Numbered from the stretch's first letter, positions 25,101 to 34,063 are shown. The stretch is DNA of 42,780 nucleotides from Clostridia bacterium (GCA_017505745.1 JAFVOP010000035.1:1-42780); one strand, 5' to 3'. Made by a program: numbers and translations. The notes: generated by a model not told the origin, from the letters alone.

Positions 25101-25940
25101 TTATTTCCTCCCCAAAATCTTGTCCATCGCATTGGACGTGTTGTAAATAATCGTTTCGGTATAGAAGCGGTAAGCAGGTATCATCTCTGCCGTCACCCAA
25201 CCGTCATATCCGATCTCGGCAAACGCCTTCATCACCTCGGGATAGTCAATATCTCCCGCCAACAGATCCACAAAGCCGTGCAGTCCGCCAGCCGCCTTGC
25301 GGTAGTCCTTGAAATGCACCTTTTTGATCTTCTTTCCGAGAATGCGGATCCAGTGCTCGGGAAAGCCGTTGAACGCCACGTTTCCAACGTCGAAGTAGCT
25401 ACCCACGAAATTGCTTCCCACCTTATCGAGGAAATCGTTCATTTCCATGGGAGAGGTGAGGAACTTGTTCCATACGTTTTCCACGCCGATCGCCACACCA
25501 AGCTGCTCGGCGTAGCCCTTGAGCTCACGGAGTGCCTCCAGGCTTCTTTCGTACGCGGTTTTGTAGTCCACCACCTTGCTCGGGTCCTCAAAATCCACGT
25601 TTACGCTTCCGGGAACCACCAGAATGGTGTCGCAGCCCAAAGTCTTTGCCACCTCCAGGTGACGGCGCACGATTGCCTTTGCCTTTTCGCGCTCCTCTTC
25701 GCAGTCGGCGGTCAGCCAATATTTCCAATACAAGCCGCTTGCCACGCTGTACAGCTCGATCCCGCATTCCTCCGCCGCCCGACGGATCTCGGCAAGCTCT
25801 GCATCGGTGGTGGTCAGAGAAAGCTCTCCAACCTCGTCAAGCGCAACCTCCACACCCTCAAATCCGGCATCCTTTGCCAAAACGAAGCTCTCGCGAAGCG
25901 ATTGCGCCGGAAAAGACCAAATACTGATACCTTTTTTCAT
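25101..25940 (-). CDS. Sugar phosphate isomerase/epimerase (xylose isomerase-like TIM barrel)
   Basis: 279 aa. Motifs VALDEVGELSLTTTDAELAEIRRA (in part), VVPGSVNVDF, GVAIGVENVWNKFL (metal-binding Glu), GSYFDVGNVAFNG (Asp), IKKVHFKDYRKA (His), and a terminal WVTAEMIP (Glu). These give the four usual metal ligands of the AP-endonuclease/xylose-isomerase family. It may isomerise or cleave a keto-sugar made by the oxidoreductase. ATG 25940 has AAGGAG in front; the TTG two codons upstream is not needed. It is first gene of the operon and divergent from an AraC regulator. Confidence 0.88.
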   Translation of the reverse strand: MKKGISIWSFPAQSLRESFVLAKDAGFEGVEVALDEVGELSLTTTDAELAEIRRAAEECGIELYSVASGLYWKYWLTADCEEEREKAKAIVRRHLEVAKTLGCDTILVVPGSVNVDFEDPSKVVDYKTAYERSLEALRELKGYAEQLGVAIGVENVWNKFLTSPMEMNDFLDKVGSNFVGSYFDVGNVAFNGFPEHWIRILGKKIKKVHFKDYRKAAGGLHGFVDLLAGDIDYPEVMKAFAEIGYDGWVTAEMIPAYRFYTETIIYNTSNAMDKILGRK

Positions 25941-25951
25941 CGTCAAACTCC

Positions 25952-25988
25952 TTGCATTTTGATGTATTTTGTGTTATACTTAATTATA
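25952..25988. promoter_or_regulatory. Overlapping divergent promoters of the sugar operon and its AraC gene
   Basis: Plus strand: TTGCAT (25952-25957), 17 bp, TATACT (25975-25980). Minus strand: TATAAT at 25983-25988 with a weak -35 (TGTTAT, 26006-26011), typical of an activator-dependent promoter. The two start sites lie almost back to back, so a regulator bound here would control both. Confidence 0.55.
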
Positions 25989-26073
25989 AAATATACAACC
26001 CCAAAATAACAGTTATTTTTTTACCTTATATGTTCAATTTCGTATACAAGAAAAACGAAAAGCGAGGATAAAT

Positions 26074-26967
26074 ATGAAAGCGACATACATCAAAACCCAA
26101 CCGAAATGCGTGATCAACGTCTCCAAGATCGTTACCATCCACGACTACGAATTTGATAAGACCTTTACCTTTGCCGGTGAAAGCCATGATTTTTGGGAGC
26201 TGGTTTACATCGACCGCGGGCAGGTGCTTGTGCAACGCGACCAAGAGGAGATCACGCTGGGGCAAGGAGAGATCCTGTTTCACGCGCCCAACGAGTTTCA
26301 CTCGATCCGCGCGCTGGATTCCTCGCCCAACTTTTTCGTGCTTTCCTTCGTTTCCAATTCGCCCTCCATGCAGTATTTTGAAAAGTACCACACGCCGCTG
26401 GACAGTACGCTCCGATCCTTTCTCTCTTCGATCATCAAGGAATCCGAGCGCACCTACGAGCTCCAAAAAAACAATCCGCATCTGAAAAAGCTGGTGAAGC
26501 GACAGCACGCCCCCATCGGCGGCGAACAGCTGATCAAGACCTATCTCGAGCAGCTCCTGATCTTTCTGATGCGCCGCATCACCAAGGAACAGGAGAGCGA
26601 CGTCTTTCCCACCAAGGAGACGATGGAAAATCACCTGGTAACCGAGATCCGCGACCTGATCCGCACACACACGGAGGAAGGGCTGCGGATCAGCGACATC
26701 TGCGCCTCGCTCGGATACAGCAAAAGCTATCTGAGCCGCCTTTTCAAGGAGCAGACCGGGGAGACCATTGCCGGCTACGCCACCCGCGAAAAGATCAAGC
26801 GTGCCAAGCTGATGATCCGCGAGGGTGAATGGAACTTTACCCAGATCTCCGACCGCCTCTCCTTTGACAATCCTCAGTATTTTTCCCGCGTGTTCAAGCG
26901 CGTTACCGGTATGTCTCCCACCGAATTCAAGCAGTCGCTCAAATACCACAACACGGGAAACGAATAA
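26074..26967 (+). CDS. AraC family regulator with cupin sensor domain
   Basis: 297 aa. The N-terminal cupin part is seen in FTFAGESHDFWELVYIDRGQ, ITLGQGEILFHAPNEFHSIRA. A middle linker follows. The C-terminal HTH pair is ICASLGYSKSYLSRLFKEQTGETIAGYA and ISDRLSFDNPQYFSRVFKRVTGMSPTEFK, read in short pieces. RBS GCGAGG before ATG 26074. Divergent from the five-gene sugar operon and separated by a shared regulatory region, so it is its probable activator. It ends in a strong terminator. Confidence 0.9.
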   Translation: MKATYIKTQPKCVINVSKIVTIHDYEFDKTFTFAGESHDFWELVYIDRGQVLVQRDQEEITLGQGEILFHAPNEFHSIRALDSSPNFFVLSFVSNSPSMQYFEKYHTPLDSTLRSFLSSIIKESERTYELQKNNPHLKKLVKRQHAPIGGEQLIKTYLEQLLIFLMRRITKEQESDVFPTKETMENHLVTEIRDLIRTHTEEGLRISDICASLGYSKSYLSRLFKEQTGETIAGYATREKIKRAKLMIREGEWNFTQISDRLSFDNPQYFSRVFKRVTGMSPTEFKQSLKYHNTGNE

Positions 26968-26991
26968 AAAAAGAATCCGGACATCAAATAT

Positions 26992-27019
26992 ACCCGGAAG
27001 GTTGCATTTCCTTCCGGGT
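26992..27019 (+). terminator. Terminator after AraC gene
   Basis: ACCCGGAAGG (26992-27001), 8-nt loop, CCTTCCGGGT (27010-27019), then TTTCTG. The opposing gene ends at 27049. Confidence 0.85.
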
Positions 27020-27048
27020 TTTCTGTTGATTAGTCGGGATCGCCCGTT

Positions 27049-28383
27049 TTATTCAAAAAGCATCTTTTGAATCCGTGCAATGTAAGCCGCCCGTTTTTCC
27101 TCCGGATCCTCTCCTTCTAGGATGATCTGCCATTCGCCTAAATAGCTGGAAACCGGATTGTGCCAGGGAATGATATAGATGTCCTCTTCATCCAAGTCGT
27201 AAGTGGATAAAATGATCCGCATCTCTTCCGCGTACGTACCTCCAAGCGCCCACACCTCACGAAAATCGTGTTCCTGTTCTGAATGCGGCAATAAACCAAA
27301 CGAATAATGTCCGGGAGCCATTTGCGAAACGAAAACGTCAAGCCCGGCCGAAGCATCCAGCCCAAAAAACTCAGGGTATTGCTCCATCAGAGCGATTGCC
27401 GCATCACTCAGCTGATCAGGATCGGTCTCTCCCAAATTTGGAGTGGGTTTGACCGGATCGGTTAAAAAGCAGACGGAAAGAACGATACCGGCCACAACCG
27501 CAACGAGAAGGATCCAAAAGGCGGGCTTTTTATAGTGGAGAACCGACTTGACACGGTGCTTCACGTCCACCTCGCCAAAAGCCAGCGGGCAGGCCGCTAT
27601 CCTTCGGCGCTTTGCGCTACACGAAAGAAGCGCTTGCGAATAGTCGGCTCTTGCATTGCGGTCAAGATCCTTTATCACTTTTTCATCACACGCCAGCTCG
27701 ATGTCGCGGCAAAACAGAACGTAGCCGATCCACAGAAGAGGATTGAACCAATGGAGTGTCAGCAAGAAAAAGCCGAGAGGCTTCCAAAGGTGGTCTTTGC
27801 GTCGGATGTGCGCCAGCTCGTGCGCGATAACGTGCTCTCTATCTCCCTCACTCATTTGGAACGGAAGATAGATGTTCGGCTTGAAAATTCCAAGCACAAA
27901 GGGAGACGTAACGTTCTCGCTCTGATACATATTCTCATGAAGCAACACCGCAGTTGCAACCGTTCGCTTTACGCGTACATAACCGATCACGGCATAAGCA
28001 AGAAGCGCCGCCATACCAACGGTCCACAGCAGCGCAACCGTTGGAATCCATACTTGCAAGGGGTTGGCACTGGTGGCAGGATCGGGCGCAAACGAGCTAC
28101 CAATCATGGGGTTTACCACTTGATTGACGATTGGAATTCCCGTGTGTATTTCGGGCGTTTGATCCATCATGATGTCGGGGCTTACCGTTTCCGCGCTGGG
28201 AATCAGGCTAAACACGCTGGGAATCGAAAACGGGCAGATCAAACGGATCGCCACGGTACCCCAAAGCGCAACCGTACACCATTTGGGCGCACGCCGGAAA
28301 AGCAAGCGAAGCAAGAGCACCGCAAGGATCAGGTAACTCGCGGAAATACTCCTGTTGAGGATCTGTAAAAAGACGTGCGTCAT
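27049..28383 (-). CDS. BlaR1/MecR1-like M56 family sensor metallopeptidase
   Basis: 444 aa. N-terminal membrane helices (about 12-30, 36-50, 110-135), a cytoplasmic zinc peptidase site HELAH (188-192) followed by RRKDH, with the third ligand in RDIELACDEKV (Glu229), then more helices and a C-terminal extracellular part (about 310-444). In BlaR1 the outer part binds beta-lactam; here it is short and lacks the penicillin-binding SxxK-type domain, so the signal is different. It is translationally coupled to the BlaI-type gene, 2 bp upstream, whose end supplies its ribosome binding site. It presumably cleaves or signals to that repressor. Confidence 0.88.
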   Translation of the reverse strand: MTHVFLQILNRSISASYLILAVLLLRLLFRRAPKWCTVALWGTVAIRLICPFSIPSVFSLIPSAETVSPDIMMDQTPEIHTGIPIVNQVVNPMIGSSFAPDPATSANPLQVWIPTVALLWTVGMAALLAYAVIGYVRVKRTVATAVLLHENMYQSENVTSPFVLGIFKPNIYLPFQMSEGDREHVIAHELAHIRRKDHLWKPLGFFLLTLHWFNPLLWIGYVLFCRDIELACDEKVIKDLDRNARADYSQALLSCSAKRRRIAACPLAFGEVDVKHRVKSVLHYKKPAFWILLVAVVAGIVLSVCFLTDPVKPTPNLGETDPDQLSDAAIALMEQYPEFFGLDASAGLDVFVSQMAPGHYSFGLLPHSEQEHDFREVWALGGTYAEEMRIILSTYDLDEEDIYIIPWHNPVSSYLGEWQIILEGEDPEEKRAAYIARIQKMLFE

Positions 28384-28385
28384 CG

Positions 28386-28751
28386 TTACTCTCCTTTCCG
28401 ATAGCGATCGATCATCGCTTGAATCGCATCCAATTCCTTTTCCGAAAGATTTTGATGCTTGGTAAAGGCAGCAATAAATGCGGGAAGCGAGCCTTCAAAG
28501 GTCTTCTCCACCATTTCATTGAGTTCGGCGGCTTGCACCTCGTCCTTACTGACAAGAGCCGAAACCGTAGAGTTCTCGTTTTTGAGTACGCCCCTTTCGG
28601 ATAACCGCTTGATCACCGTATAGGTTGTGGTAGGCTTCCATCCCAGCTGCTCTCTGCACAGCCGTACAAGCTCCCCGCTCTTGATGGGCTCATGCTCCCA
28701 TAAAATCAGGCAAAAACGGTATTCACTTTCAAAGATCTTTGGCGTTTCCAT
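28386..28751 (-). CDS. BlaI/MecI/CopY family transcriptional repressor
   Basis: 121 aa. Winged-helix signature ESEYRFCLILWEHEPIKSGE, then WKPTTTYTVIKRLSERGVL, the BlaI recognition helix and wing, followed by a dimerisation tail (EVQAAELNEMVEKTFEGSLPAF). It normally represses its own operon until the partner M56 peptidase inactivates it. Three TTAGA half-sites lie at its promoter (28776-28806). Confidence 0.93.
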   Translation of the reverse strand: METPKIFESEYRFCLILWEHEPIKSGELVRLCREQLGWKPTTTYTVIKRLSERGVLKNENSTVSALVSKDEVQAAELNEMVEKTFEGSLPAFIAAFTKHQNLSEKELDAIQAMIDRYRKGE

Positions 28752-28775
28752 GTTTTATCCTCCTTTCTCTACTCC

Positions 28776-28818
28776 GTTAGAGCAATTATAGTCTAACACA
28801 TTAGAGTGGCTTTGTCAA
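28776..28818 (-). promoter_or_regulatory. BlaI-type operator and promoter
   Basis: GTTAGA (28776-28781) and TCTAAC (28792-28797) form a dyad around TATAAT (28785-28790, minus strand). A third half-site TTAGAG lies at 28801-28806. TTGACA on the minus strand at 28813-28818 can pair with TAGACT at 17 bp. The spacing suits cooperative binding of BlaI dimers. Confidence 0.65.
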
Positions 28819-28880
28819 TAGGTTTTTCAAAAAAAGCTGAAATTTTTGTTTTTCCCGATTCATGTGATATGGACATCAAA

Positions 28881-28929
28881 AAACGAGCCCTCCGTCAACG
28901 GCGTTTCGTCCGTAACGGAGGGCTCGTTT
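28881..28929 (-). terminator. Terminator of the GT2 operon
   Basis: A 15-bp stem (28881-28895 with 28915-28929) and a long 19-nt loop. On the minus strand it is followed by a T run (28875-28883). Located just after the glycosyltransferase stop. Confidence 0.8.
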
Positions 28930-28951
28930 TCTGTGTCGATCGGTAATTCCG

Positions 28952-29986
28952 TCACCCAAACAGGCGATATACGATCTTGCGAAGCATCACAAAGGGAAAG
29001 CGCAACGGCCCATACTTGCGGATCGCGCGGCGCAAGCGGAACCAAAACGTGGGCTGTGGCATCACGTACGGCTCCTGCGTGTCCCCCGCCGTGATCGGCC
29101 AGGAGCCACACCCCGCGGTCACATACGGAATGGCTTGCAGCTTTTCCATGATATAGGCGCGGTTTTTGAGCCACTCATCGTTTTGATGCAGCGTGTGCGA
29201 GGTTTCGGCATTCTGCCACAGGCGATACAGAAAGGTGATCTCCCCCGTGTCAAACACCCCGCAAAGCAAGGCACATTGCATCAGAAAATCCCAGTCCTCC
29301 GCCGTGGTAAGCGCTTCGTCAAAGGAGATCCCAAACACCGCGTAACAAGCACGCGGGATCGCCATACAGGAGATTGGCGTATAGTTCTCCGAAAGATGCT
29401 TTTGCAGGTCAAAGGGCGTACAATAGGTGGGCTCGGGCGTGGCAACGGCCTGCAAACAGACCTGCCCGTTTGGCCCGGGATTCGATTTCCAGAACTGCGT
29501 CATGGCGTAGCAACGGATCGCGCGCCCCTCGTGCGCCAACGCGCCCTTGTGAAAATTCTCGATCCAGTCCTCAAATACCAAATCGTCATCATCCAGCATC
29601 GTGATATAACGTCCGCGCGCCAGGGACAGCGCCAGGTTGAGCGGCGCGGCGCGCGTTCCGCTCTCCAATGCGCGCACGGTGACCTTTTCCCGCATGGAAG
29701 GCGACAGCGACGCCACCAACGCTTCGGTGGTCTGCCGATCTTGCTCCGCGGCGCGGTGCAGAATCAGGATCACCTCAAAATCTCCGTCGGTTTGCGCTTC
29801 TAAAGACAGCAACGCCTCCTTGAGCGCCTCGAAGCGTTTTCCTTGGGTCCGCATGAGGACCGACAAAAAGGGGGCGTCGGGTTCCTCGGTCAGCTCACGC
29901 CCCTGCGCGCGCTCCTCTACCCATTGCAGATACCGCGTTGCCGCCGCGTCACGTCCCAACGCGGAAAGATACGTAGGTTGATTCAT
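28952..29986 (-). CDS. Family 2 glycosyltransferase
   Basis: 344 aa. GT-A fold: PFLSVLMRTQGKRFEALKEALLSLEAQTDGDFEVILI near residues 40-80 and the metal-binding DxD-type motif ITMLDDDDLVFEDW. Second-half motif ALTTAEDWDFLMQCALL matches the ED acceptor-side motif. It transfers a sugar from a nucleotide donor, probably to a surface polymer; the acceptor is not known. ATG 29986 has AAAGGAG in front; the frame extends upstream over the end of the previous gene. It follows the other GT2 gene by 26 bp and is probably co-transcribed with it. Confidence 0.88.
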   Translation of the reverse strand: MNQPTYLSALGRDAAATRYLQWVEERAQGRELTEEPDAPFLSVLMRTQGKRFEALKEALLSLEAQTDGDFEVILILHRAAEQDRQTTEALVASLSPSMREKVTVRALESGTRAAPLNLALSLARGRYITMLDDDDLVFEDWIENFHKGALAHEGRAIRCYAMTQFWKSNPGPNGQVCLQAVATPEPTYCTPFDLQKHLSENYTPISCMAIPRACYAVFGISFDEALTTAEDWDFLMQCALLCGVFDTGEITFLYRLWQNAETSHTLHQNDEWLKNRAYIMEKLQAIPYVTAGCGSWPITAGDTQEPYVMPQPTFWFRLRRAIRKYGPLRFPFVMLRKIVYRLFG

Positions 29987-30012
29987 CGGATCGCTCCTTT
30001 CCCGGTTTCGTC

Positions 30013-30918
30013 TCACATCAAAAACCGATGTTGATCCATTTGCTTCTTAAACGTCGAGGTATCCCCCGCGATCTGCCGAAGCTTGCCGCCGTGAAGCCGT
30101 TTCTCAAAGGATTCCAGCGCGGCGCGCTGATACTCGTTGCCGTCGCGGCAAAGTCCCTTGACGTAGCGGAGCATCGAACCGAATTTCCATTTGTAGGCAA
30201 ACACCATCTGCGCCTCCGCCGAATGGCGAAGCTCGGTGGCGGTGTGCATCAGAGAGCCATCCTTTGTGTCAAATTTTCGACTGTGATACACAGGAGCCGT
30301 GGGGCGGTAGATCAACCGCTTCCCCGTTTGGCGGATGCGGAAGGAAAGATCCACGTCCTCGCAATACATGAAAAAGCTCTCGTCGTCAAACCCGCCAAGT
30401 GTACGGTAAAGAGCGGCGGGCATCACAAAGCAGGCCCCCGATGACCAATAAGTCTCTCCTGTCCGCTCGTCGTAGTACTTCGGGTGCTCCACCGGGGTTT
30501 GACGCGCTTCAGTAAGTCCCACCGTTTCGTCGGCAAACGGAGCGAGCATTTCTTTAAAGAAATCGTGGCACACCACGATTTCGGGGTTCAGGATCAGCAA
30601 AAAATCGCAGGTTGCATTGGAAAAAAGGCGGTTGTGCCCCTTGCCGTAGCCCGTGTTTTCATCAAAAAAGACGTAGCGCAACGTCGGCGCAGACTCGCCA
30701 AACGTGCGTGAGAGCTCCGCGGACCACGCCGCGATCTCCTCTTCCCCAAAAAGCGGATTCGGAGAGGCATCGCCCCAAAGGAGCGTCACATCCCCCAAAA
30801 TTCCCCGCCCCCGGGCAACCAGCACCGCGTTTGCCAATGAGTGGAGCGAGCGTTTGAGACTTTCCCGCGAGTTGCCGTAAAGCACCGCCTGTATTTGCAA
30901 AGATAGGTTCTTGTTCAT
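30013..30918 (-). CDS. Family 2 glycosyltransferase (rhamnosyltransferase-like)
   Basis: 301 aa. Features: NTGYGKGHNRLF, then FLLILNPEIVVCHDFF (where rhamnosyltransferases have LNPD), WSSGACFVMPAALYRTLGGFDDE, and FMYCEDVDLSFRIRQTG (ED motif). Likely makes an oligosaccharide or polysaccharide branch. ATG 30918 (MNKNLSLQIQ) follows GAGG, and the promoter at 30967-30995 lies in front; the 52 extra upstream codons in the long frame cover that promoter and are not translated. Confidence 0.85.
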   Translation of the reverse strand: MNKNLSLQIQAVLYGNSRESLKRSLHSLANAVLVARGRGILGDVTLLWGDASPNPLFGEEEIAAWSAELSRTFGESAPTLRYVFFDENTGYGKGHNRLFSNATCDFLLILNPEIVVCHDFFKEMLAPFADETVGLTEARQTPVEHPKYYDERTGETYWSSGACFVMPAALYRTLGGFDDESFFMYCEDVDLSFRIRQTGKRLIYRPTAPVYHSRKFDTKDGSLMHTATELRHSAEAQMVFAYKWKFGSMLRYVKGLCRDGNEYQRAALESFEKRLHGGKLRQIAGDTSTFKKQMDQHRFLM

Positions 30919-30966
30919 AACATCCTCAATTCCATTCGCAATGTTCCCGTTCGATCCGTATGCCTT

Positions 30967-30995
30967 ATCATACCACAGTTTTCCCACTTTGTCAA
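30967..30995 (-). promoter_or_regulatory. Promoter of the two GT2 genes
   Basis: TTGACA (30990-30995), 17 bp, TATGAT (30967-30972) on the minus strand. Confidence 0.75.
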
Positions 30996-31222
30996 GCCGA
31001 TAGACGGAACAGACCCGTTTGGAAAGAAACTTCTTTTCCATACGCTTCGTTTTCGTAAAATAGGATGTTTCCATATCAAAACGAACTGTTTGGACCGTTT
31101 TGCGGTCGAAGGCTTCTCTGCAAGAAGCTGTCCCAAAACGCTAGCGGGAGCTATTGTTTATCCACCGCGCACGAAAGTAGCCAATTTCGCAATAAAAATA
31201 TGTGTAAAGTTCTTGAAAGGGG

Positions 31223-31258
31223 TCTGGGGAAAACTTCTTTCAAGAAGTTTTCCCCAGA
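31223..31258. terminator. Hairpin after the CorC-type operon
   Basis: A perfect 17-bp stem (31223-31239 with 31242-31258). It is followed by an A run on the plus strand, so on the minus strand the T run precedes it. It is the only clear structure in 31075-31274. It probably ends or stabilises the CorC-type transcript, although the orientation is not classic. Confidence 0.5.
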
Positions 31259-31274
31259 AAAAAATTCATCTCTA

Positions 31275-32588
31275 TCAATCCAATTCCCGCCCGTCTTCGG
31301 CCTTGGGCTCGCAGAGGACGGTAAGCTTGGTTACGCGCTCCTCCTCCATTTGTGCCACGATCACAAACAGGTTTTTGTAGCGGAAGCTGTCGCCCACGTG
31401 CGGATCCGCCGCCAGCATTTCGATGGCCCAGCCGCACATGGTGGAGTATTCGCAGGTAAAGGATGCCGGCTTGGCGAAATCGATCTCCTCAAAGAAGTCG
31501 TCGATGTTCATTTCCCCCAATACCTCGTAGGTGTTTTCTCCGGTTGCCATACATTCGGTCACGATCACGTCGGTGTCATCCCAGATGTCGCCCACCAACT
31601 CTTCGAGAATATCCTCCATCGTTACCACACCCAGCGTGCCGCCAAATTCATCAATAACGATCGCCAGATGCATCTTGGCTTCGCGAAGCTTTGCAAGAGC
31701 GGCAGGAAGCTTCATGGTCTTATGGAGCTTGCAGGGCTTGAGCAACAGCGAACGCAGATCGGGAGACTCGGTCTCCAGACCCGCCTTATAATACCGTGTT
31801 AGCGACAGAATTCCGATGATATTATCAATGCTGTCCTCATACACCGGCAAACGCGAGAACTGTGCCGTATCCGAAAGCAATGCCAGGATCTTTTCGGGCT
31901 CATCATCAATGTCGATCGCCGTCATATCGATGCGGGGCGTCATGATCTTTTCGATCGTGGTGTCGCTGAATTCCAGCGTAGACTGCAAGAGCTCACCTTG
32001 CTCCTCGTTGATCACGCCCTCTTCCTCAACCGTATCGATGATCGAAACCAATTCCTCTTCGGTAACGGTGGGATCGTCATCCTTTCGGTCGCTTCCCCAA
32101 AGCTTGCGCAAAACAAAGAGGAGCGCCATTACAAGAAAAACGAACGGGCAGAGCAACACCGTCAGTACACGTGTGGGGACTGCCACCCAGCGCACCACCG
32201 TATCGGCGTTTTGCTTGGCAAGGATCTTCGGCATGATCTCTCCAAAGATCAGAATGATCACGGTTACCAGGATCGTTGCCACTGTGGACGCAAGTGCCAC
32301 GTTGTCGGCAAACAGATCCATCACGATCAGTGTGCTGCAAGTGGAAACCGCGATGTTGGCAAGGTTGTTTCCGATCAGGATCGCCGAAAGCGACACCGTG
32401 AATTTTTCGGCAATGCGATGCGCGATCGCGGCCGTTTTGCTTCCGCTCTCCGCGGCACGCCGCAGGCGCATCTTGTTAGCAGAATTAAAGGCGATCTCGG
32501 AGGCCGAGAAGTATGCGGAAAAGCAGATCATGACGAAGATCACTACGTACGCCCACCACATATGGGCAAAATGCGCTTGAAACGTCAT
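31275..32588 (-). CDS. CNNM/CorC (hemolysin III-like) membrane protein, second of tandem pair
   Basis: 437 aa. N-terminal DUF21 domain with four helices (FSASEIAFNSANKMRLRRAAESGSK and IGNNLANIAVSTCSTLIV, in part), two CBS domains (IMTPRIDMTAIDIDDEPEKIL, FSRLPVYEDSIDNIIGIL, LAIVIDEFGGTLGVVTMEDILEE in short pieces) and a C-terminal CorC_HlyC domain (CEYSTMCGWAIEMLA). CNNM/PaeA-type proteins are thought to be Mg2+/Na+ antiporters or divalent-cation efflux proteins; old name hemolysin. The ATG overlaps the stop of the first copy by 4 bases, so the pair is coupled. Confidence 0.9.
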   Translation of the reverse strand: MTFQAHFAHMWWAYVVIFVMICFSAYFSASEIAFNSANKMRLRRAAESGSKTAAIAHRIAEKFTVSLSAILIGNNLANIAVSTCSTLIVMDLFADNVALASTVATILVTVIILIFGEIMPKILAKQNADTVVRWVAVPTRVLTVLLCPFVFLVMALLFVLRKLWGSDRKDDDPTVTEEELVSIIDTVEEEGVINEEQGELLQSTLEFSDTTIEKIMTPRIDMTAIDIDDEPEKILALLSDTAQFSRLPVYEDSIDNIIGILSLTRYYKAGLETESPDLRSLLLKPCKLHKTMKLPAALAKLREAKMHLAIVIDEFGGTLGVVTMEDILEELVGDIWDDTDVIVTECMATGENTYEVLGEMNIDDFFEEIDFAKPASFTCEYSTMCGWAIEMLAADPHVGDSFRYKNLFVIVAQMEEERVTKLTVLCEPKAEDGRELD

Positions 32589-33925
32589 ACCGTCACCGCC
32601 TCTCCGAGCTCACGCGCCTGTCTGGCCGCAAGATCCTCTGCATCCAGGATGTGAACGATCACCTCGGTCACGCGCCCTTCCACAACGGTTTTTGCCGTGA
32701 TTTCCAGATTGCCGTAAACGAAGGACTCGTCCTCCTCTGGCAGATGCCCCAGCGTTTCCAAAATAAAGGAAAGCAACGGCTTGAACGCAATGCTTCGCGG
32801 GGCTTTTTCGATCCCCATACGCTCGTAAGCACTTGATACCAGCATGTGCGTGTTGATCATATATTTATTTCCGCCGAGAGCCTGGAAGTTCTGATCCACC
32901 ACGTCTTCTTCGTCAAAGATCTCACCCACCAGCTCCTCCAGAATGTCTTCAATGGTCACGATGCCCACCATGTTGCGGTTGTCGTCCTGCACGATCGCGA
33001 TCTGCAATTTGTGCTGACGCATATCGGTGAGCAGATCGTCGATCTTGGCTTTTTCGCGAACGATGTAAGGCTTGGTCAGAAGCGAGCGAAGCGACACCGA
33101 CGGATTCCGCTTATGCGCGGCAAGGTAGGCGCGCGTGCGCAAAATACCTACGATACGGTTGGAATTTGACGCCTTTACGGGCAACCGCGAATGATTGGAC
33201 AAACGGATGGCTTCCAAGATCTCCTCGGTAGTGGCTTGCATACTGATCAGGTCGACGTCCTTTTCCATCGTCATGATCTCATCCACCGTGGTTTTGGAAA
33301 ATTCCAACGCGGATTTGAGCATGTCACTCTGCTCCTCATCCACAACGCCCTCTTCCTCGGCCGTGGCAATGATCTCGGTCAGCTCATCCTCCGTGATCGA
33401 AGGCTCGGCCTCGCCTTTGGAAAAGAGCTTGGACACCGCCGCGGAAATCAGATTGAAAAAGGCCGCGATCGGCGCCAACGCCTTCATCAGAAAGCGCAGA
33501 GATCCTTGGAAAAAGAGCGATACGGTCTCGCTGCGGTCATTTGCAAAGCTCTTGGGGATCATCTCGCTGAACAGGAAAATGATCACAGTACTCATGACGG
33601 AGCAGATCATCGAAAAGGCAAAGGAATTGAGAAAGGTTTCGTCCTTGCCAAGCGCCTCCCGAAAAATATCGGTGGCCAAAAGCGTGAACACCGATGCTCC
33701 CGCGATCTTGGTGACGTTATTTCCGATCAGGAGCGTGGTAAGGGCCTTGTCAAATTTGCCAAGGATCCACATCACACCCTTTGCCCGTTTATTGCCGTCG
33801 TCGGCAAGCGTTTTGATCTTGATTTTGTTAGCCGCCGAAAACGAGCTTTCCGTGGCGGCAAAATACGCGCCGCCCACAACACAAACCACGAACAGAATCC
33901 ATAACGGTATACTGTCACTACCCAC
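32585..33925 (-). CDS. CNNM/CorC (hemolysin III-like) membrane protein, first of tandem pair
   Basis: 446 aa, same architecture as the downstream gene (DUF21: TESSFSAANKIKIKTLADDGNK; CBS pair: VDEIMTMEKDVDLI, HSRLPVKASNSNRIVGIL, LQIAIVQDDNRNMVGIVTIED; CorC_HlyC at the C-terminus). The frame begins at GTG 33946, but AAGGAG lies just inside it, so GTG 33925 (MGSDSIPLW) is a better start. A strong promoter is at 33979-34007. Tandem duplicates of this family are common in Firmicutes and may act as a heteromer. Confidence 0.9.
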   Translation of the reverse strand: MGSDSIPLWILFVVCVVGGAYFAATESSFSAANKIKIKTLADDGNKRAKGVMWILGKFDKALTTLLIGNNVTKIAGASVFTLLATDIFREALGKDETFLNSFAFSMICSVMSTVIIFLFSEMIPKSFANDRSETVSLFFQGSLRFLMKALAPIAAFFNLISAAVSKLFSKGEAEPSITEDELTEIIATAEEEGVVDEEQSDMLKSALEFSKTTVDEIMTMEKDVDLISMQATTEEILEAIRLSNHSRLPVKASNSNRIVGILRTRAYLAAHKRNPSVSLRSLLTKPYIVREKAKIDDLLTDMRQHKLQIAIVQDDNRNMVGIVTIEDILEELVGEIFDEEDVVDQNFQALGGNKYMINTHMLVSSAYERMGIEKAPRSIAFKPLLSFILETLGHLPEEDESFVYGNLEITAKTVVEGRVTEVIVHILDAEDLAARQARELGEAVTV

Positions 33926-33978
33926 GAACAAACCACTCCTTCTCACGTTTCTACCATTTCAAAATAGTGTTATGTACC

Positions 33979-34007
33979 ATTGTACCACCAAAACACACTT
34001 TTGTCAA
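33979..34007 (-). promoter_or_regulatory. Promoter of the CorC-type pair
   Basis: TTGACA (34002-34007), 17 bp, TACAAT (33979-33984) on the minus strand. Confidence 0.75.
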
Positions 34008-34063
34008 GTCATACAAGAATAAAAAGTATAAAAACCCCAAAAAAGAAAAAACTGCACAAAAAA

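Noticed and set aside
23508-26009. Long plus-strand ORF (833 aa)
   Set aside because: Antisense to the PIG-L, Gfo/Idh/MocA and isomerase genes; it is a shadow of GC-skewed codons.
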